NCBI GenBank assembly: GCA_934322085.1
Contig: CAKRGF010000013.1
Coordinates: 1-61,804 of the forward strand
Direction of reading: 5' to 3'
Source: an uncultured Eubacterium sp.
GTDB lineage: Bacteria; Bacillota; Clostridia; Lachnospirales; Lachnospiraceae
DNA: 61,804 nt
Shown: positions 6,845 to 14,483 of the stretch, one piece after another
How the letters are laid out: every line of letters begins with the position of its first letter
Numbering within the stretch: the stretch's first letter is position 1
Notes under the pieces: model-generated
Seen by the model: only the letters and a program-made list of their open reading frames with translations
Told to the model about the DNA's origin: nothing
The model's database searches: none
Made by a program: the position numbers and the translations under genes

Positions 6845-6949
6845 TTAGATATTCTTGAACTCTGATACAGACTTTCTTTTACTTCCTGCCTGTTGGGAAA
6901 TATCCATCATATTTTTTGAATCGGTGCATGTCTGCCGATTGTAATTCAT
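6845..6949 (-). CDS. Small unknown protein (34 aa), coupled to the gene before it
   Basis: The ATG overlaps the stop of the 191-residue gene as ATGA, the typical sign of translational coupling. The product is polar (MNYNRQTCTDSKNMMDIS ... SVSEFKNI) with no hydrophobic segment. It is the last frame before the terminator at 6746-6775. Because it is short, it could be a chance frame; the coupling and position are its only support. Confidence 0.4.
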   Translation of the reverse strand: MNYNRQTCTDSKNMMDISQQAGSKRKSVSEFKNI

Positions 6950-7521
6950 TCGTTGCTCTTTCCAAGAAACCACAATACATCATCATATGTACCTCTATAA
7001 AGTTTCTTGTTGTTATAAATCAAAGAATATTTAGCAAGATCAAGCAATCCTTTGGTTAGCTTGCCACTCTTATAATGTTTCAAATATGAACTTGTATTTA
7101 CTGCAACATAACTACTTTCACGTTCCTCTAATATTGCATTAAGATTATCTACACATAACTTTCTATATACTTCTAAATCTTTAACAAAAAACGCTATATT
7201 TTTTCTAACTGTTCCTTTGTGTGATTTCATAATTGCATACTTATTAGTGTATTCATCAATAGTATTTTGCAAAATTTCATCAAGTTCAGGATATTCCCAT
7301 ACACAATTTTCACCATCTAATTTTGCTTGCGTTGTGGATTTAACTAAATGTCCTTTATATAACCTTAAACGCATATCCTTTTTAGTTTCTCTACTGAAAT
7401 CTCCCCATTTTTTATACCATTCAGTCAGAATAAAACTCTTATTCGGTGTAGTTGGTGCAGAACACATAGAAACCGTTAATGTTTCAATTATCTTTTTCTT
7501 TTCCTCTAAATTCTTAATCAT
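6946..7521 (-). CDS. Unknown phage- or element-type protein
   Basis: 191 residues, charged and mostly helical, with GTVRKNIAFFVKDLEVYRK and KGLLDLAKYSLIYNNKKLYRGTYDD. No catalytic or DNA-binding motif is recognised. It overlaps the 54-residue gene upstream and the 34-residue gene downstream by ATGA, so it belongs to a five-gene coupled operon with two HU-like proteins. The GGAGG ribosome site lies inside the end of the preceding gene. Confidence 0.6.
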   Translation of the reverse strand: MIKNLEEKKKIIETLTVSMCSAPTTPNKSFILTEWYKKWGDFSRETKKDMRLRLYKGHLVKSTTQAKLDGENCVWEYPELDEILQNTIDEYTNKYAIMKSHKGTVRKNIAFFVKDLEVYRKLCVDNLNAILEERESSYVAVNTSSYLKHYKSGKLTKGLLDLAKYSLIYNNKKLYRGTYDDVLWFLGKSNE

Positions 7522-7682
7522 TTTGAATCCTCCTTTATTTCTTCTATTGCAACTCTGATATGGTTATTTACTATCTGAGATAACCTATCTATATTTAATT
7601 CTCCATATAGATTCAATAAATCACAAATATTTTCTTCTGTCAGAATTGCAATTCTATCTTTTAAATCAATCTTCTGTATCAT
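7518..7682 (-). CDS. Small unknown acidic helical protein (54 aa)
   Basis: The start overlaps the last 17 bases of the HU-like gene and the stop overlaps the next start as ATGA. The sequence begins MIQKIDLKDRIAILTEENIC and then has DLLNLYGELNIDRLSQIVNN, suggesting two amphipathic helices. No family recognised. The tight nesting between two larger genes makes it a likely real gene that is easily missed. Confidence 0.55.
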   Translation of the reverse strand: MIQKIDLKDRIAILTEENICDLLNLYGELNIDRLSQIVNNHIRVAIEEIKEDSK

Positions 7683-7965
7683 TCTGGTTATCCCTCACAA
7701 TCTCTGTAAGTCTTGAACCTGGTAATATCTTCACTATCTTATGTTCTTTTTCCATAATGGTTTTCCCATAAGGTGCTATATATCTTTTTCGTGGCTTCTT
7801 TGTTATTGTTTTAAGTGTGAATATTTCTTTCAGAAACATTGACTCATCCTCTTCAATTACATCAACCATAACTTCCTTAAAAGCAAGCAACATTTCTTTT
7901 ATGTCCTTCTTATAAAGACCTGTCTTATCAGCAATTCTGTTTACAATATCTCTCTGATTTACCAT
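7666..7965 (-). CDS. HU-family DNA-binding protein (second copy)
   Basis: 99 residues, close to the usual HU length of about 90. VNQRDIVNRIADKTGLYKKDIKEMLLAF is the helix-turn-helix dimer core, and FLKEIFTLKTITKKPRKRYIAPYGK is the strand and DNA-arm region with a proline where HU has RNP. HU proteins bend DNA non-specifically; phage- or element-coded copies often serve replication, packaging or silencing. It follows another HU-like gene by five bases, so the pair could form a heterodimer. Confidence 0.78.
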   Translation of the reverse strand: MVNQRDIVNRIADKTGLYKKDIKEMLLAFKEVMVDVIEEDESMFLKEIFTLKTITKKPRKRYIAPYGKTIMEKEHKIVKILPGSRLTEIVRDNQNDTED

Positions 7966-7970
7966 ATATT

Positions 7971-8294
7971 CTATTCTCCTTCCTTTGATAGATTTTTACA
8001 CGCGTTATTCAGTTTTGTACCTGTTTTGATTTTCGCCTTGTATCGTGCTGGAATATTGACTATTGATTGATCCGCTACATTCTTAATCTGCTTTGATTTA
8101 TATAGCTGTGGATAGATAGTCATATAACCTTTTAATTTGATGCTATCACCTTCAGATAAAATATCTGCCACAGTATCTAAAAATGCTGTCAGAATAATAT
8201 CTGTTGTCTCTAGCGATATAACCAATCCATTCTCATTTTCAACTCTTTCAATAATCCGTCTTACAATACCAGGCTTAATAATTTCTTCTTTCAA
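7971..8294 (-). CDS. HU-like DNA-binding protein (first copy, divergent)
   Basis: 107 residues starting with TTG; GGAGG lies 10 bases before it. PGIVRRIIERVENENGLVISLETTDIILTAFL and ILSEGDSIKLKGYMTIYP follow the HU pattern of two helices then the beta saddle, ending in a basic tail (ARYKAKIKTGTKLNNACKNL). It is the first gene of the coupled operon running to 6845. It is more divergent than the second copy, and the arm region lacks the usual RNP. Confidence 0.68.
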   Translation of the reverse strand: MKEEIIKPGIVRRIIERVENENGLVISLETTDIILTAFLDTVADILSEGDSIKLKGYMTIYPQLYKSKQIKNVADQSIVNIPARYKAKIKTGTKLNNACKNLSKEGE

Positions 8295-8594
8295 TATGTT
8301 TCTTCCTCCAATTCTTCAAATGAAATCGCTATTTCTTATACCATGTTATATAATGGCTTAAATGTGCTTATATGGCTCATATTCGGCTTCAAATGACTTT
8401 TATGTATATTTCCTTACCTTAAATTTTAAGGCACTAAAATAAGCCCACATACTCATAATAAATACAAGTATATGGACTTATTTAGATGTCCTAATCATAT
8501 TAAATTATCTATGCTTTTCTTTAAGACTTACTGCTCCATTTTCTGTGCCAATTTTATATCAAACTGCACCAAATAGCGATAAGTTACGATAACT
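8295..8594. other. Intergenic stretch between the element operon and the pyrE stub
   Basis: The stretch holds the hairpin at 8438-8483, the small palindrome CCTTAAATTTTAAGG just before it, and no supported gene. The segment next to the pyrE stub also reads, in another minus frame, ENAYKASVYAVCMNCGTHNK, which may be the tail of a lost zinc-ribbon protein, but no start is seen. Confidence 0.4.
8438..8483. terminator. Strong bidirectional hairpin
   Basis: Arms of 16 bases (AATAAGCCCACATACT and AGTATATGGACTTATT, two G-U pairs) enclose a loop of 14. T-rich bases follow on both strands. It separates the element operon from the chromosomal pyr operon. Confidence 0.7.
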
Positions 8595-8711
8595 TATTGT
8601 GAGTACCACAATTCATACAAACCGCATAAACACTGGCTTTATAGGCATTTTCAAGAGTTTAAGACAGAACATAGCAAAGAATTCAATAAACTCTTCTTTA
8701 TATCGTTCCAT
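8595..8711 (-). pseudogene. pyrE: pyrE 5' stub, orotate phosphoribosyltransferase cut by the element
   Basis: After a GGAGG site and 12 bases downstream of the aminotransferase gene, the ATG at 8711 opens with MERYKEEFIEF. This matches the start of the E. coli-type PyrE (MKPYQRQFIEF). The normal continuation (LKFGEFTLKSGR-type strand and the PRPP-binding motif) is absent. After about codon 11-13 the frame becomes FAMFCLKLLKMPIS and stops at 8595. PyrE makes OMP from orotate and PRPP, the one step not otherwise present in this operon. The rest of the gene may lie beyond the left edge, across the inserted element. Confidence 0.72.
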
Positions 8712-8722
8712 TTTCAATCCTC

Positions 8723-10006
8723 CTAGTCGTTTAACAGTTTTTCAACGGATGCTAATTTGACACAAAGAACAAAGATTTTTGTTGCTTCTGCCATTTCTTC
8801 CGGTGTCGGGAAAGAAGGAGCGATTCGGATATTGGAATCTTCCGGATCTTTTCCATATGGATAAGTAGCACCTGCCCCCGTAAGGACTACACCAAGCTGC
8901 TTACATTTTTCAACAGTCGCTTTTGCACAGCCAGGCATTGCATTAAAGGAAATGAAATAACCACCACGTGGTTTCACCCAGGAGCCAATTTCAAGACCCT
9001 TAAGTTCTTCCTCTAAAATCTGCAAAACTGCTTCAAACTTCGGACGCAGAATTTCTGCATGTTTCTGCATATGATTTTTCAGGCCGTCAATATCCTTAAA
9101 GAATCTTACATGACGAAGCTGGTTAATCTTATCGTGTCCGATAATCTGTACGGTCATGTGCTGGCGGATAAATTCCACATTGGCAAGTGATGTCGCAATT
9201 GCGGAAACACCAGAGCCAGGAAAACTTACTTTTGAAGTTGAACCAAACATGTAAACCATATCCGGATTTCCCGCTTTTTCACACTCTTCCAAAATGTTTG
9301 GAATTTTATCATGAATTTCATCGTAAATGTGATGAATACAATAAGCATTATCCCAGAAAATACGGAAATCTTCTGCTTTCGGATGAAGATTTGCAAAACG
9401 TTTTACTACCTCATCCGAATATGTGATACCCGTTGGATTTGAGTACTTCGGTACACACCAGATACCTTTTACTGCCTCATCATTATTGACATATTTTTCA
9501 ACCAAATCCATATCCGGACCATTTTCATCCATCGGAATGTTAATCATCTCGATACCAAATAACTCCGTAATTTTAAAATGTCTGTCATATCCAGGCACTG
9601 GGCACAAAAATTTAACTTTGTCCAGTTTGCACCATGGAGTTGAACCATTCACACCACGAATCATGGAACGGGCAACCGTATCATACATAATATTCAGGCT
9701 GGAATTACCACAAACAATTACATTGTCCTTTTTTACTTCCATCATATCGGCTAACAACTGGCGGCACTCTCCGATTCCATCCCAGTCACCATAGTTTCTG
9801 GTATCATTTCCCAATAATGTTTTCATGTCAGAACCGCTGTTAATCACATCCAACATCGGCATAGATAATGCAAGCTGGGAAGCCCCCGGCTTACCACGTG
9901 CCATGTTTAAAGACAGACCTTTCGCCTCTTCGGTTTTAAACTCTTCTTCCAGACTAGCTTTCAATGACAGGAGTTCCTCCCTGCTCATCTGCATATACGA
10001 TTTCAT
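8723..10006 (-). CDS. PLP aminotransferase, aspartate aminotransferase type Ic-like
   Basis: 427 residues from ATG 10006, which has GGAGG six bases upstream. The N-terminus (LSLNMARGKPGASQLALSMPMLD) and the body (NYGDWDGIGECRQLLADMM, PVPGYDRHF, WCVPKYSNPTG, WDNAYCIHHI) fit the aspartate aminotransferase subfamily of PF12897. The PLP lysine is in STSKVSFPGSGVS. It should move amino groups between aspartate or a related amino acid and 2-oxoglutarate. It sits between pyrD and pyrE; aspartate is the substrate of pyrimidine synthesis, so linked supply is plausible. True substrate not shown. Confidence 0.85.
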   Translation of the reverse strand: MKSYMQMSREELLSLKASLEEEFKTEEAKGLSLNMARGKPGASQLALSMPMLDVINSGSDMKTLLGNDTRNYGDWDGIGECRQLLADMMEVKKDNVIVCGNSSLNIMYDTVARSMIRGVNGSTPWCKLDKVKFLCPVPGYDRHFKITELFGIEMINIPMDENGPDMDLVEKYVNNDEAVKGIWCVPKYSNPTGITYSDEVVKRFANLHPKAEDFRIFWDNAYCIHHIYDEIHDKIPNILEECEKAGNPDMVYMFGSTSKVSFPGSGVSAIATSLANVEFIRQHMTVQIIGHDKINQLRHVRFFKDIDGLKNHMQKHAEILRPKFEAVLQILEEELKGLEIGSWVKPRGGYFISFNAMPGCAKATVEKCKQLGVVLTGAGATYPYGKDPEDSNIRIAPSFPTPEEMAEATKIFVLCVKLASVEKLLND

Positions 10007-10077
10007 ATTGACCTCCATTCTGAAGTGTAACAAAGTGTTTCGAAACACTTCCTTTTGTATCTTAACTTAATTTCTTA

Positions 10078-10986
10078 CTATTTTACACATCCGATAATAT
10101 CACGGATACTCGAAAGATTTTCCTTCTTTACATACTCCTCTAATCCGTCAATAATCTGGGATGTTGCATACGGATTAAAAAAGTTTGCCGTACCGACTGC
10201 CACCATGGTAGCACCTGCCATCAAAAATTCAAGAGCATCCTCGGTATTCTGCACGCCGCCCATTCCTAAGATTGGAATGGAAACAGCATTTGCTACCTGA
10301 TATACCATCCGCACTGCAACCGGTTTCACGCATGGACCAGACATACCGCCGGTCTGATTGGCGAGGGCAAATGTTTTCCTTGCTACATCAATCTTCATAC
10401 CAGTCAACGTATTAATCAGCGAAACACCATCTGCGCCTCCGGCTTCCACTGCTTTTGCCATCTCCGTAATGTCTGTGACATTCGGACTAAGTTTCATAAC
10501 AATCGGCTGCTTTGCCACTGCTTTAACAGCTTTCGTAATTTCTTCTGCCATCTCCGGTTTCTGTCCAAAAGCAATCCCGCCTGCCTTTACATTCGGACAG
10601 GAAATGTTAATTTCTAACATATCCACGTCTTCATCCGCAAGACGTTCAACCACTTCCACATAATCCTCTTTGGAACGCCCGCACACATTTACGATAATAT
10701 GTGCGCCATGTTCATGCAGATATGGCAAATCACGTGCAATCAAAGTATCAATTCCCGGATTCTGAAGCCCAATAGCATTCAGCATACCGCCATGGGTTTC
10801 CACAATACGCGGTGTCGGATTTCCAGTCCACGGCACATTGGCAACACCTTTTGTGGTCACGGCCCCAAGTTTCTTCAAATCCACAAATTCACTGTATTCC
10901 AGTCCGGAACCAAATGTACCGGACGCCGTCGTTATTGGATTTGGAAACGCAATTCCCGCAAAATTTACTTCTAACTGTTTGCTCAT
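10078..10986 (-). CDS. pyrD: Dihydroorotate dehydrogenase B, catalytic subunit
   Basis: 302 residues, the normal length for the class 1B FMN enzyme that oxidises dihydroorotate to orotate. Family stretches seen are NPITTASGTFGSG, ATTKGVANVPWTGNPTPRIVET, NAIGLQNPG, LEINISCPNVKAGG (with the catalytic cysteine of NISCPN), MKLSPNVTDI, GMSGPCVKPVAVRMVYQV and GMGGVQNTEDALEF. It works in the cytoplasm as a heterotetramer with PyrK, encoded just upstream with an 11-base gap. The overall operon is asd-Nudix-pyrC-pyrF-pyrK-pyrD. Confidence 0.95.
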   Translation of the reverse strand: MSKQLEVNFAGIAFPNPITTASGTFGSGLEYSEFVDLKKLGAVTTKGVANVPWTGNPTPRIVETHGGMLNAIGLQNPGIDTLIARDLPYLHEHGAHIIVNVCGRSKEDYVEVVERLADEDVDMLEINISCPNVKAGGIAFGQKPEMAEEITKAVKAVAKQPIVMKLSPNVTDITEMAKAVEAGGADGVSLINTLTGMKIDVARKTFALANQTGGMSGPCVKPVAVRMVYQVANAVSIPILGMGGVQNTEDALEFLMAGATMVAVGTANFFNPYATSQIIDGLEEYVKKENLSSIRDIIGCVK

Positions 10987-10997
10987 TTTCCTCCTCC

Positions 10998-11780
10998 TTA
11001 TAACTCAATATCCGTCGATAAAAAGACCGGACCATCTTTGCAGATACGTTTATTTTTCACTTTTGAGTGTGAGTCGATTTCCTTTGACTCACACACACAG
11101 GCAAGACAGGCACCAATGCCGCACGCCATCTTTTCTTCCATCGAAATCCACGCCGGAATCTGTTTTTCAAAAGCCCACTGTTTCACACCGCGAAGCATCG
11201 GCGTTGGTCCACAGGAAAAAATACAGTCACCGGTCACACCTTCTGCTTCCATGGCATCCAAAACGGTTCCTTTGGTTCCAATGCTGCCATCATCCGAAGC
11301 AATTATAACATGGTCTGCCGCCTCTTCCAATTCTCTCTGCAAAAAAGTATCGGCATTTCGGTAGCCAACCACCACCGTTGTTTTGCAGGGCAGCTGCTTT
11401 GCAAGCTCCAAAAGCGGCGGAATTCCGATTCCACCACCGATTAATACTGCCGTCTTGTCTTTTTCACAAACATCCAATGGAAATCCATTTCCCAAAGGTC
11501 CGAGAATCCTGATTTCATCATCCTTTTCTTTCGCCGCAAATTCCTTTGTTCCCGCACCAACAATGCGGAATACAATGCGGAGAAGACCATCTTTTTGATT
11601 CACTTCACAAAGACTTATCGGACGCGGAAGAAGTGTATCTGAATTATCGCAGTAGAGCGAAATGAACTGTCCCGGTTTTGTCGATTTTACAACTTCCGGA
11701 GCCGACAGCCACATGGATACAATTCCCTCTGCAAGCACAGAAACTTCCGTTACCTTTGCCATACACTGTATCTTTGCCAT
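10998..11780 (-). CDS. pyrK: Dihydroorotate dehydrogenase B, electron transfer subunit
   Basis: 260 residues. It has an N-terminal FAD-binding barrel (LLPRPISLCEV, the R-P-x-S flavin motif), a central NAD-binding Rossmann part (AVLIGGGIGIPPLLELAKQL) and a C-terminal 2Fe-2S site with cysteines in MACGIGACLACVC and a last one in KNKRICKDGPVF. PyrK passes electrons from dihydroorotate via FMN to NAD. It is paired with pyrD immediately downstream. Confidence 0.95.
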   Translation of the reverse strand: MAKIQCMAKVTEVSVLAEGIVSMWLSAPEVVKSTKPGQFISLYCDNSDTLLPRPISLCEVNQKDGLLRIVFRIVGAGTKEFAAKEKDDEIRILGPLGNGFPLDVCEKDKTAVLIGGGIGIPPLLELAKQLPCKTTVVVGYRNADTFLQRELEEAADHVIIASDDGSIGTKGTVLDAMEAEGVTGDCIFSCGPTPMLRGVKQWAFEKQIPAWISMEEKMACGIGACLACVCESKEIDSHSKVKNKRICKDGPVFLSTDIEL

Positions 11781-11804
11781 TATCTTTTCCTTTCCAAAGT
11801 TATA

Positions 11805-12725
11805 TTAGAAAATACGGTTAATATCCTCAATCATATCAATTACTGCCTGACGAGAGGCATCGGCATAATTTTTCTCACCAAACGAAGCATATTTGTCTTG
11901 TTTGTAAGCACAAATAATACCACGGGATGAATTTACAATTGCACCAAGTCCATCTTCATTGAAATATGGACGAAGGGAATCTGCTGTTCCTCCCTGTGCA
12001 CCATAACCCGGCACCAGAATATAACTTTTTGGCATAATATTGCGAAGCACTTTACCCATTTCCGGATAAGTAGCACCAACAACCGCGCCTACCTCGCTGT
12101 AACCGCAAGAGCCAATGCAATCTTCACCCCATTTTGCCACATGCTCACCAACTAACTCGTACAATGGTTTTCCATCGATAAGCTTGTCTTGAAATTCACC
12201 AGAAGACGGATTCGAAGTCTTTACCAAAACAAAAATCCCCTTCTTTTCCTCTTTGCAGACATCAACAAATGGTTTCACACCATCCGTACCAAGATACGGA
12301 TTGACCGTAATTATATCCTCATCAAAGCCGCGGCAAACAGTAGTTCCCACAGTCACACTGCCCAAATGAGCATTTGCGTAAGCCGTTGAAGTCGAACCGA
12401 TATCACCACGTTTCACATCACCGATAACAACCAGTCCCTTTTCTTTGCAGTAATTTACTGTTTTCTGAAAAGCCACAAGTCCCGGAATCCCAAACTGCTC
12501 ATACATGGCAATCTGAGGTTTTACAGCCGGAATCAAATCATAAACTGCATCCACAATTCCTTTGTTATATACCCAAATTGCTTCTCCGGCTGCCTCCATG
12601 GTCTCTCCGTATTTCGAGATGGCATCTTTTAAAATCCATTCCGGAATATAAGAAAGCATAGGATCTAAGCCAACAACAACCGGTGCCTTTGTCTTTTTAA
12701 TTTTTTCAACTAATTGATCAATCAT
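11805..12725 (-). CDS. pyrF: Orotidine 5'-phosphate decarboxylase (long type)
   Basis: 306 residues from ATG 12725 (GGAGG five bases upstream; the earlier ATG at 12737 contains the ribosome site itself). PVVVGLDPMLSYIP, VYNKGIVDAVYDLIPAVKPQIAMYEQFG and GLVVIGDVKRGDIGSTSTAYA hold the catalytic D-K-x-x-D array of the longer bacterial OMP decarboxylase class, and PGYGAQGG the phosphate-binding turn. It converts OMP to UMP, the last step of the pathway. It follows pyrC by 12 bases. Confidence 0.95.
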   Translation of the reverse strand: MIDQLVEKIKKTKAPVVVGLDPMLSYIPEWILKDAISKYGETMEAAGEAIWVYNKGIVDAVYDLIPAVKPQIAMYEQFGIPGLVAFQKTVNYCKEKGLVVIGDVKRGDIGSTSTAYANAHLGSVTVGTTVCRGFDEDIITVNPYLGTDGVKPFVDVCKEEKKGIFVLVKTSNPSSGEFQDKLIDGKPLYELVGEHVAKWGEDCIGSCGYSEVGAVVGATYPEMGKVLRNIMPKSYILVPGYGAQGGTADSLRPYFNEDGLGAIVNSSRGIICAYKQDKYASFGEKNYADASRQAVIDMIEDINRIF

Positions 12726-12737
12726 GGTGTCCTCCAT

Positions 12738-14024
12738 TTATTCATATTGATAAACAATGTTTCCGCCTACAATCGTATAATACACACGGCCATTCACTTT
12801 TGCTCCGTCAAATGGTGTGTTCTTACCCTTTGATAAAAATGTATTCTTATCAATCACATATTCCGAATCCATATCCGCAATTGTAATGTCCGCCGGAGCC
12901 CCCACAGAAAGCGTTCCGCCGGGTACCGAAAGAATCCGGCATGGATTCGTACTCATTTTTTCTACTAACTGAAGCGGGGTTAATTTTCCCGTCTTCACAA
13001 GATGTGTCACAGAAAGTGCATATGCGGTTTCTGAACCAACAATTCCAAACGGTGCCTTTGCAATTGACTGTTTCTTTTCTTCTTCAGCATGCGGTGCATG
13101 GTCCGTAGAAATTGCTTCCATCGTGCCATCCGCTAAACCATCCACCAAAGCCCCCACATCCGCAGCACTTCGCAGCGGTGGATTCATTTTATAATTCGCA
13201 TCGTCTCCTGCGATTTCATCTTCAGTCATCGCAAAATGGTGCGGACATACTTCAGCTGATACACTGACGCCATCCTCCTTTGCAATACGAACCATTTTCA
13301 CACTGTCTTTTGTGGAACAATGGCATAAATGAAGATGAACCCCGGTTTCTTTCGCAAGAAGAATATCTCTTGCCACAATCACATCCTCTACCGCATTGGT
13401 GATTCCACAGATGCCAAGTTCTTTTGCCTTTTTTCCGGCATTCATTGCCCCATGGCCTACCATGTTTTTATCTTCACAATGAGCAAGCACCGGAATTCCT
13501 GCTTTCTTTGCTTCTTTCATCGCTTCACGGTAAATTTCGGCATTCATCACGGACTTGCCGTCTTCGCTAATTGCTTTTGCTCCTGCTTTTACCATACCTG
13601 CGATGTCCGCCATTTCCTCTCCCTGCTGCCCTTTCGTAACAGCGCCAACAGGATAAACATGAATCGGACTGTCTGTTTTGGCAATCTTAAGAATTTTTTC
13701 AATCATTGCCGGAGAATCCGTCACCGGCTTTGTATTTGGCATCGGACAAACCGCTGTAAAACCGCCCTTTGCCATCGCATGCGTACCGGAATAAATCGTT
13801 TCCTTGTACTCAAAACCGGGTTCTCTTAAGTGCACATGCAAATCAACAAGTCCCGGCATCACGTATTTTCCCTCTGCATCAATCACCGTACATTCGTCTG
13901 GAATTTTATCCGACGAAAGGCTGCCAACACAGGCAACCTTTCCCTCTTTTACATATACATCACATACTTCATCCAGATGATTGGCAGGGTCTAAAACATG
14001 TCCATTCTTAATCCATAGGTTCAA
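12738..14024 (-). CDS. pyrC: Dihydroorotase (class I)
   Basis: 428 residues if read from TTG 14024, which has AAGGTGG at good distance, overlaps the end of the Nudix-like gene and gives the usual length and N-terminus (NLWIKNGHVLDPANHLDEV). Upstream ATGs would add unrelated residues. Metal ligands are in PGLVDLHVHLREPGFEYKE, AHCED, LCHCST and STDHAPH. It closes carbamoyl aspartate to dihydroorotate. carA/B and pyrB are not in the window. Confidence 0.93.
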   Translation of the reverse strand: MNLWIKNGHVLDPANHLDEVCDVYVKEGKVACVGSLSSDKIPDECTVIDAEGKYVMPGLVDLHVHLREPGFEYKETIYSGTHAMAKGGFTAVCPMPNTKPVTDSPAMIEKILKIAKTDSPIHVYPVGAVTKGQQGEEMADIAGMVKAGAKAISEDGKSVMNAEIYREAMKEAKKAGIPVLAHCEDKNMVGHGAMNAGKKAKELGICGITNAVEDVIVARDILLAKETGVHLHLCHCSTKDSVKMVRIAKEDGVSVSAEVCPHHFAMTEDEIAGDDANYKMNPPLRSAADVGALVDGLADGTMEAISTDHAPHAEEEKKQSIAKAPFGIVGSETAYALSVTHLVKTGKLTPLQLVEKMSTNPCRILSVPGGTLSVGAPADITIADMDSEYVIDKNTFLSKGKNTPFDGAKVNGRVYYTIVGGNIVYQYE

Positions 14025-14463
14025 TAAACAAATCCACCTTTCCAAAATCATCCAGGTCAAAACTGCTTGTCAGACCCGCCTTCTCGATATCTTTAACAAC
14101 TGCCTGATTGGTGATAACCTGAGCAATTTCGCTTTTTGGAACCCACTTACTGTCACGAAGTTCCTCTGCCAAAATCACTTCATCCATCTGTGCATCACAC
14201 AGAAAAGCAATTCCACATGTACAAATCTCACCTGCGGTAAAGCCCCAGGTATACAGTGGCTTATTTACCTGAACGACCACTCCTGTTTTTTCCGCCACAA
14301 TGCGTTCTACTGCTTTTTCCGGTGTCTCCCCGAATTCCATCTCCCCATCAATGAATTCCCACTGATAAGGATCAAAAATACGGTCATCATACCAGCGTTC
14401 TACTGCTAAATAGGAATCCTGATACTGCACAATTCCTTTGACCAGTACACGAAATTTACTCAT
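14008..14463 (-). CDS. Nudix-fold protein with a degenerate Nudix box
   Basis: 151 residues from ATG 14463, spaced correctly from AAGGA. WEFIDGEMEFGE opens a Nudix-like fold. The box reads G-5-E-7-RIVAEKTGV, where catalytic enzymes have RE-U-x-EE-x-GU. One of the metal-binding glutamates is isoleucine and another is lysine. Hydrolase activity is therefore doubtful, and a binding or regulatory role is possible, as known for other Nudix-like sensors. Its stop overlaps the start of pyrC, so it is part of the asd-pyr operon. Confidence 0.75.
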   Translation of the reverse strand: MSKFRVLVKGIVQYQDSYLAVERWYDDRIFDPYQWEFIDGEMEFGETPEKAVERIVAEKTGVVVQVNKPLYTWGFTAGEICTCGIAFLCDAQMDEVILAEELRDSKWVPKSEIAQVITNQAVVKDIEKAGLTSSFDLDDFGKVDLFIEPMD

Positions 14464-14483
14464 TCCCATCATCCTTTCCCAAT

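Noticed and set aside
8595..8700. Complete small gene starting at 8711
   Set aside because: The first 11 codons match the PyrE start and its ribosome site belongs to the pyr operon, so a cut gene explains it better than a new 38-residue gene.
10838..11308. Plus-strand frame over pyrD and pyrK
   Set aside because: Antisense to two intact, motif-rich genes; no ribosome site.
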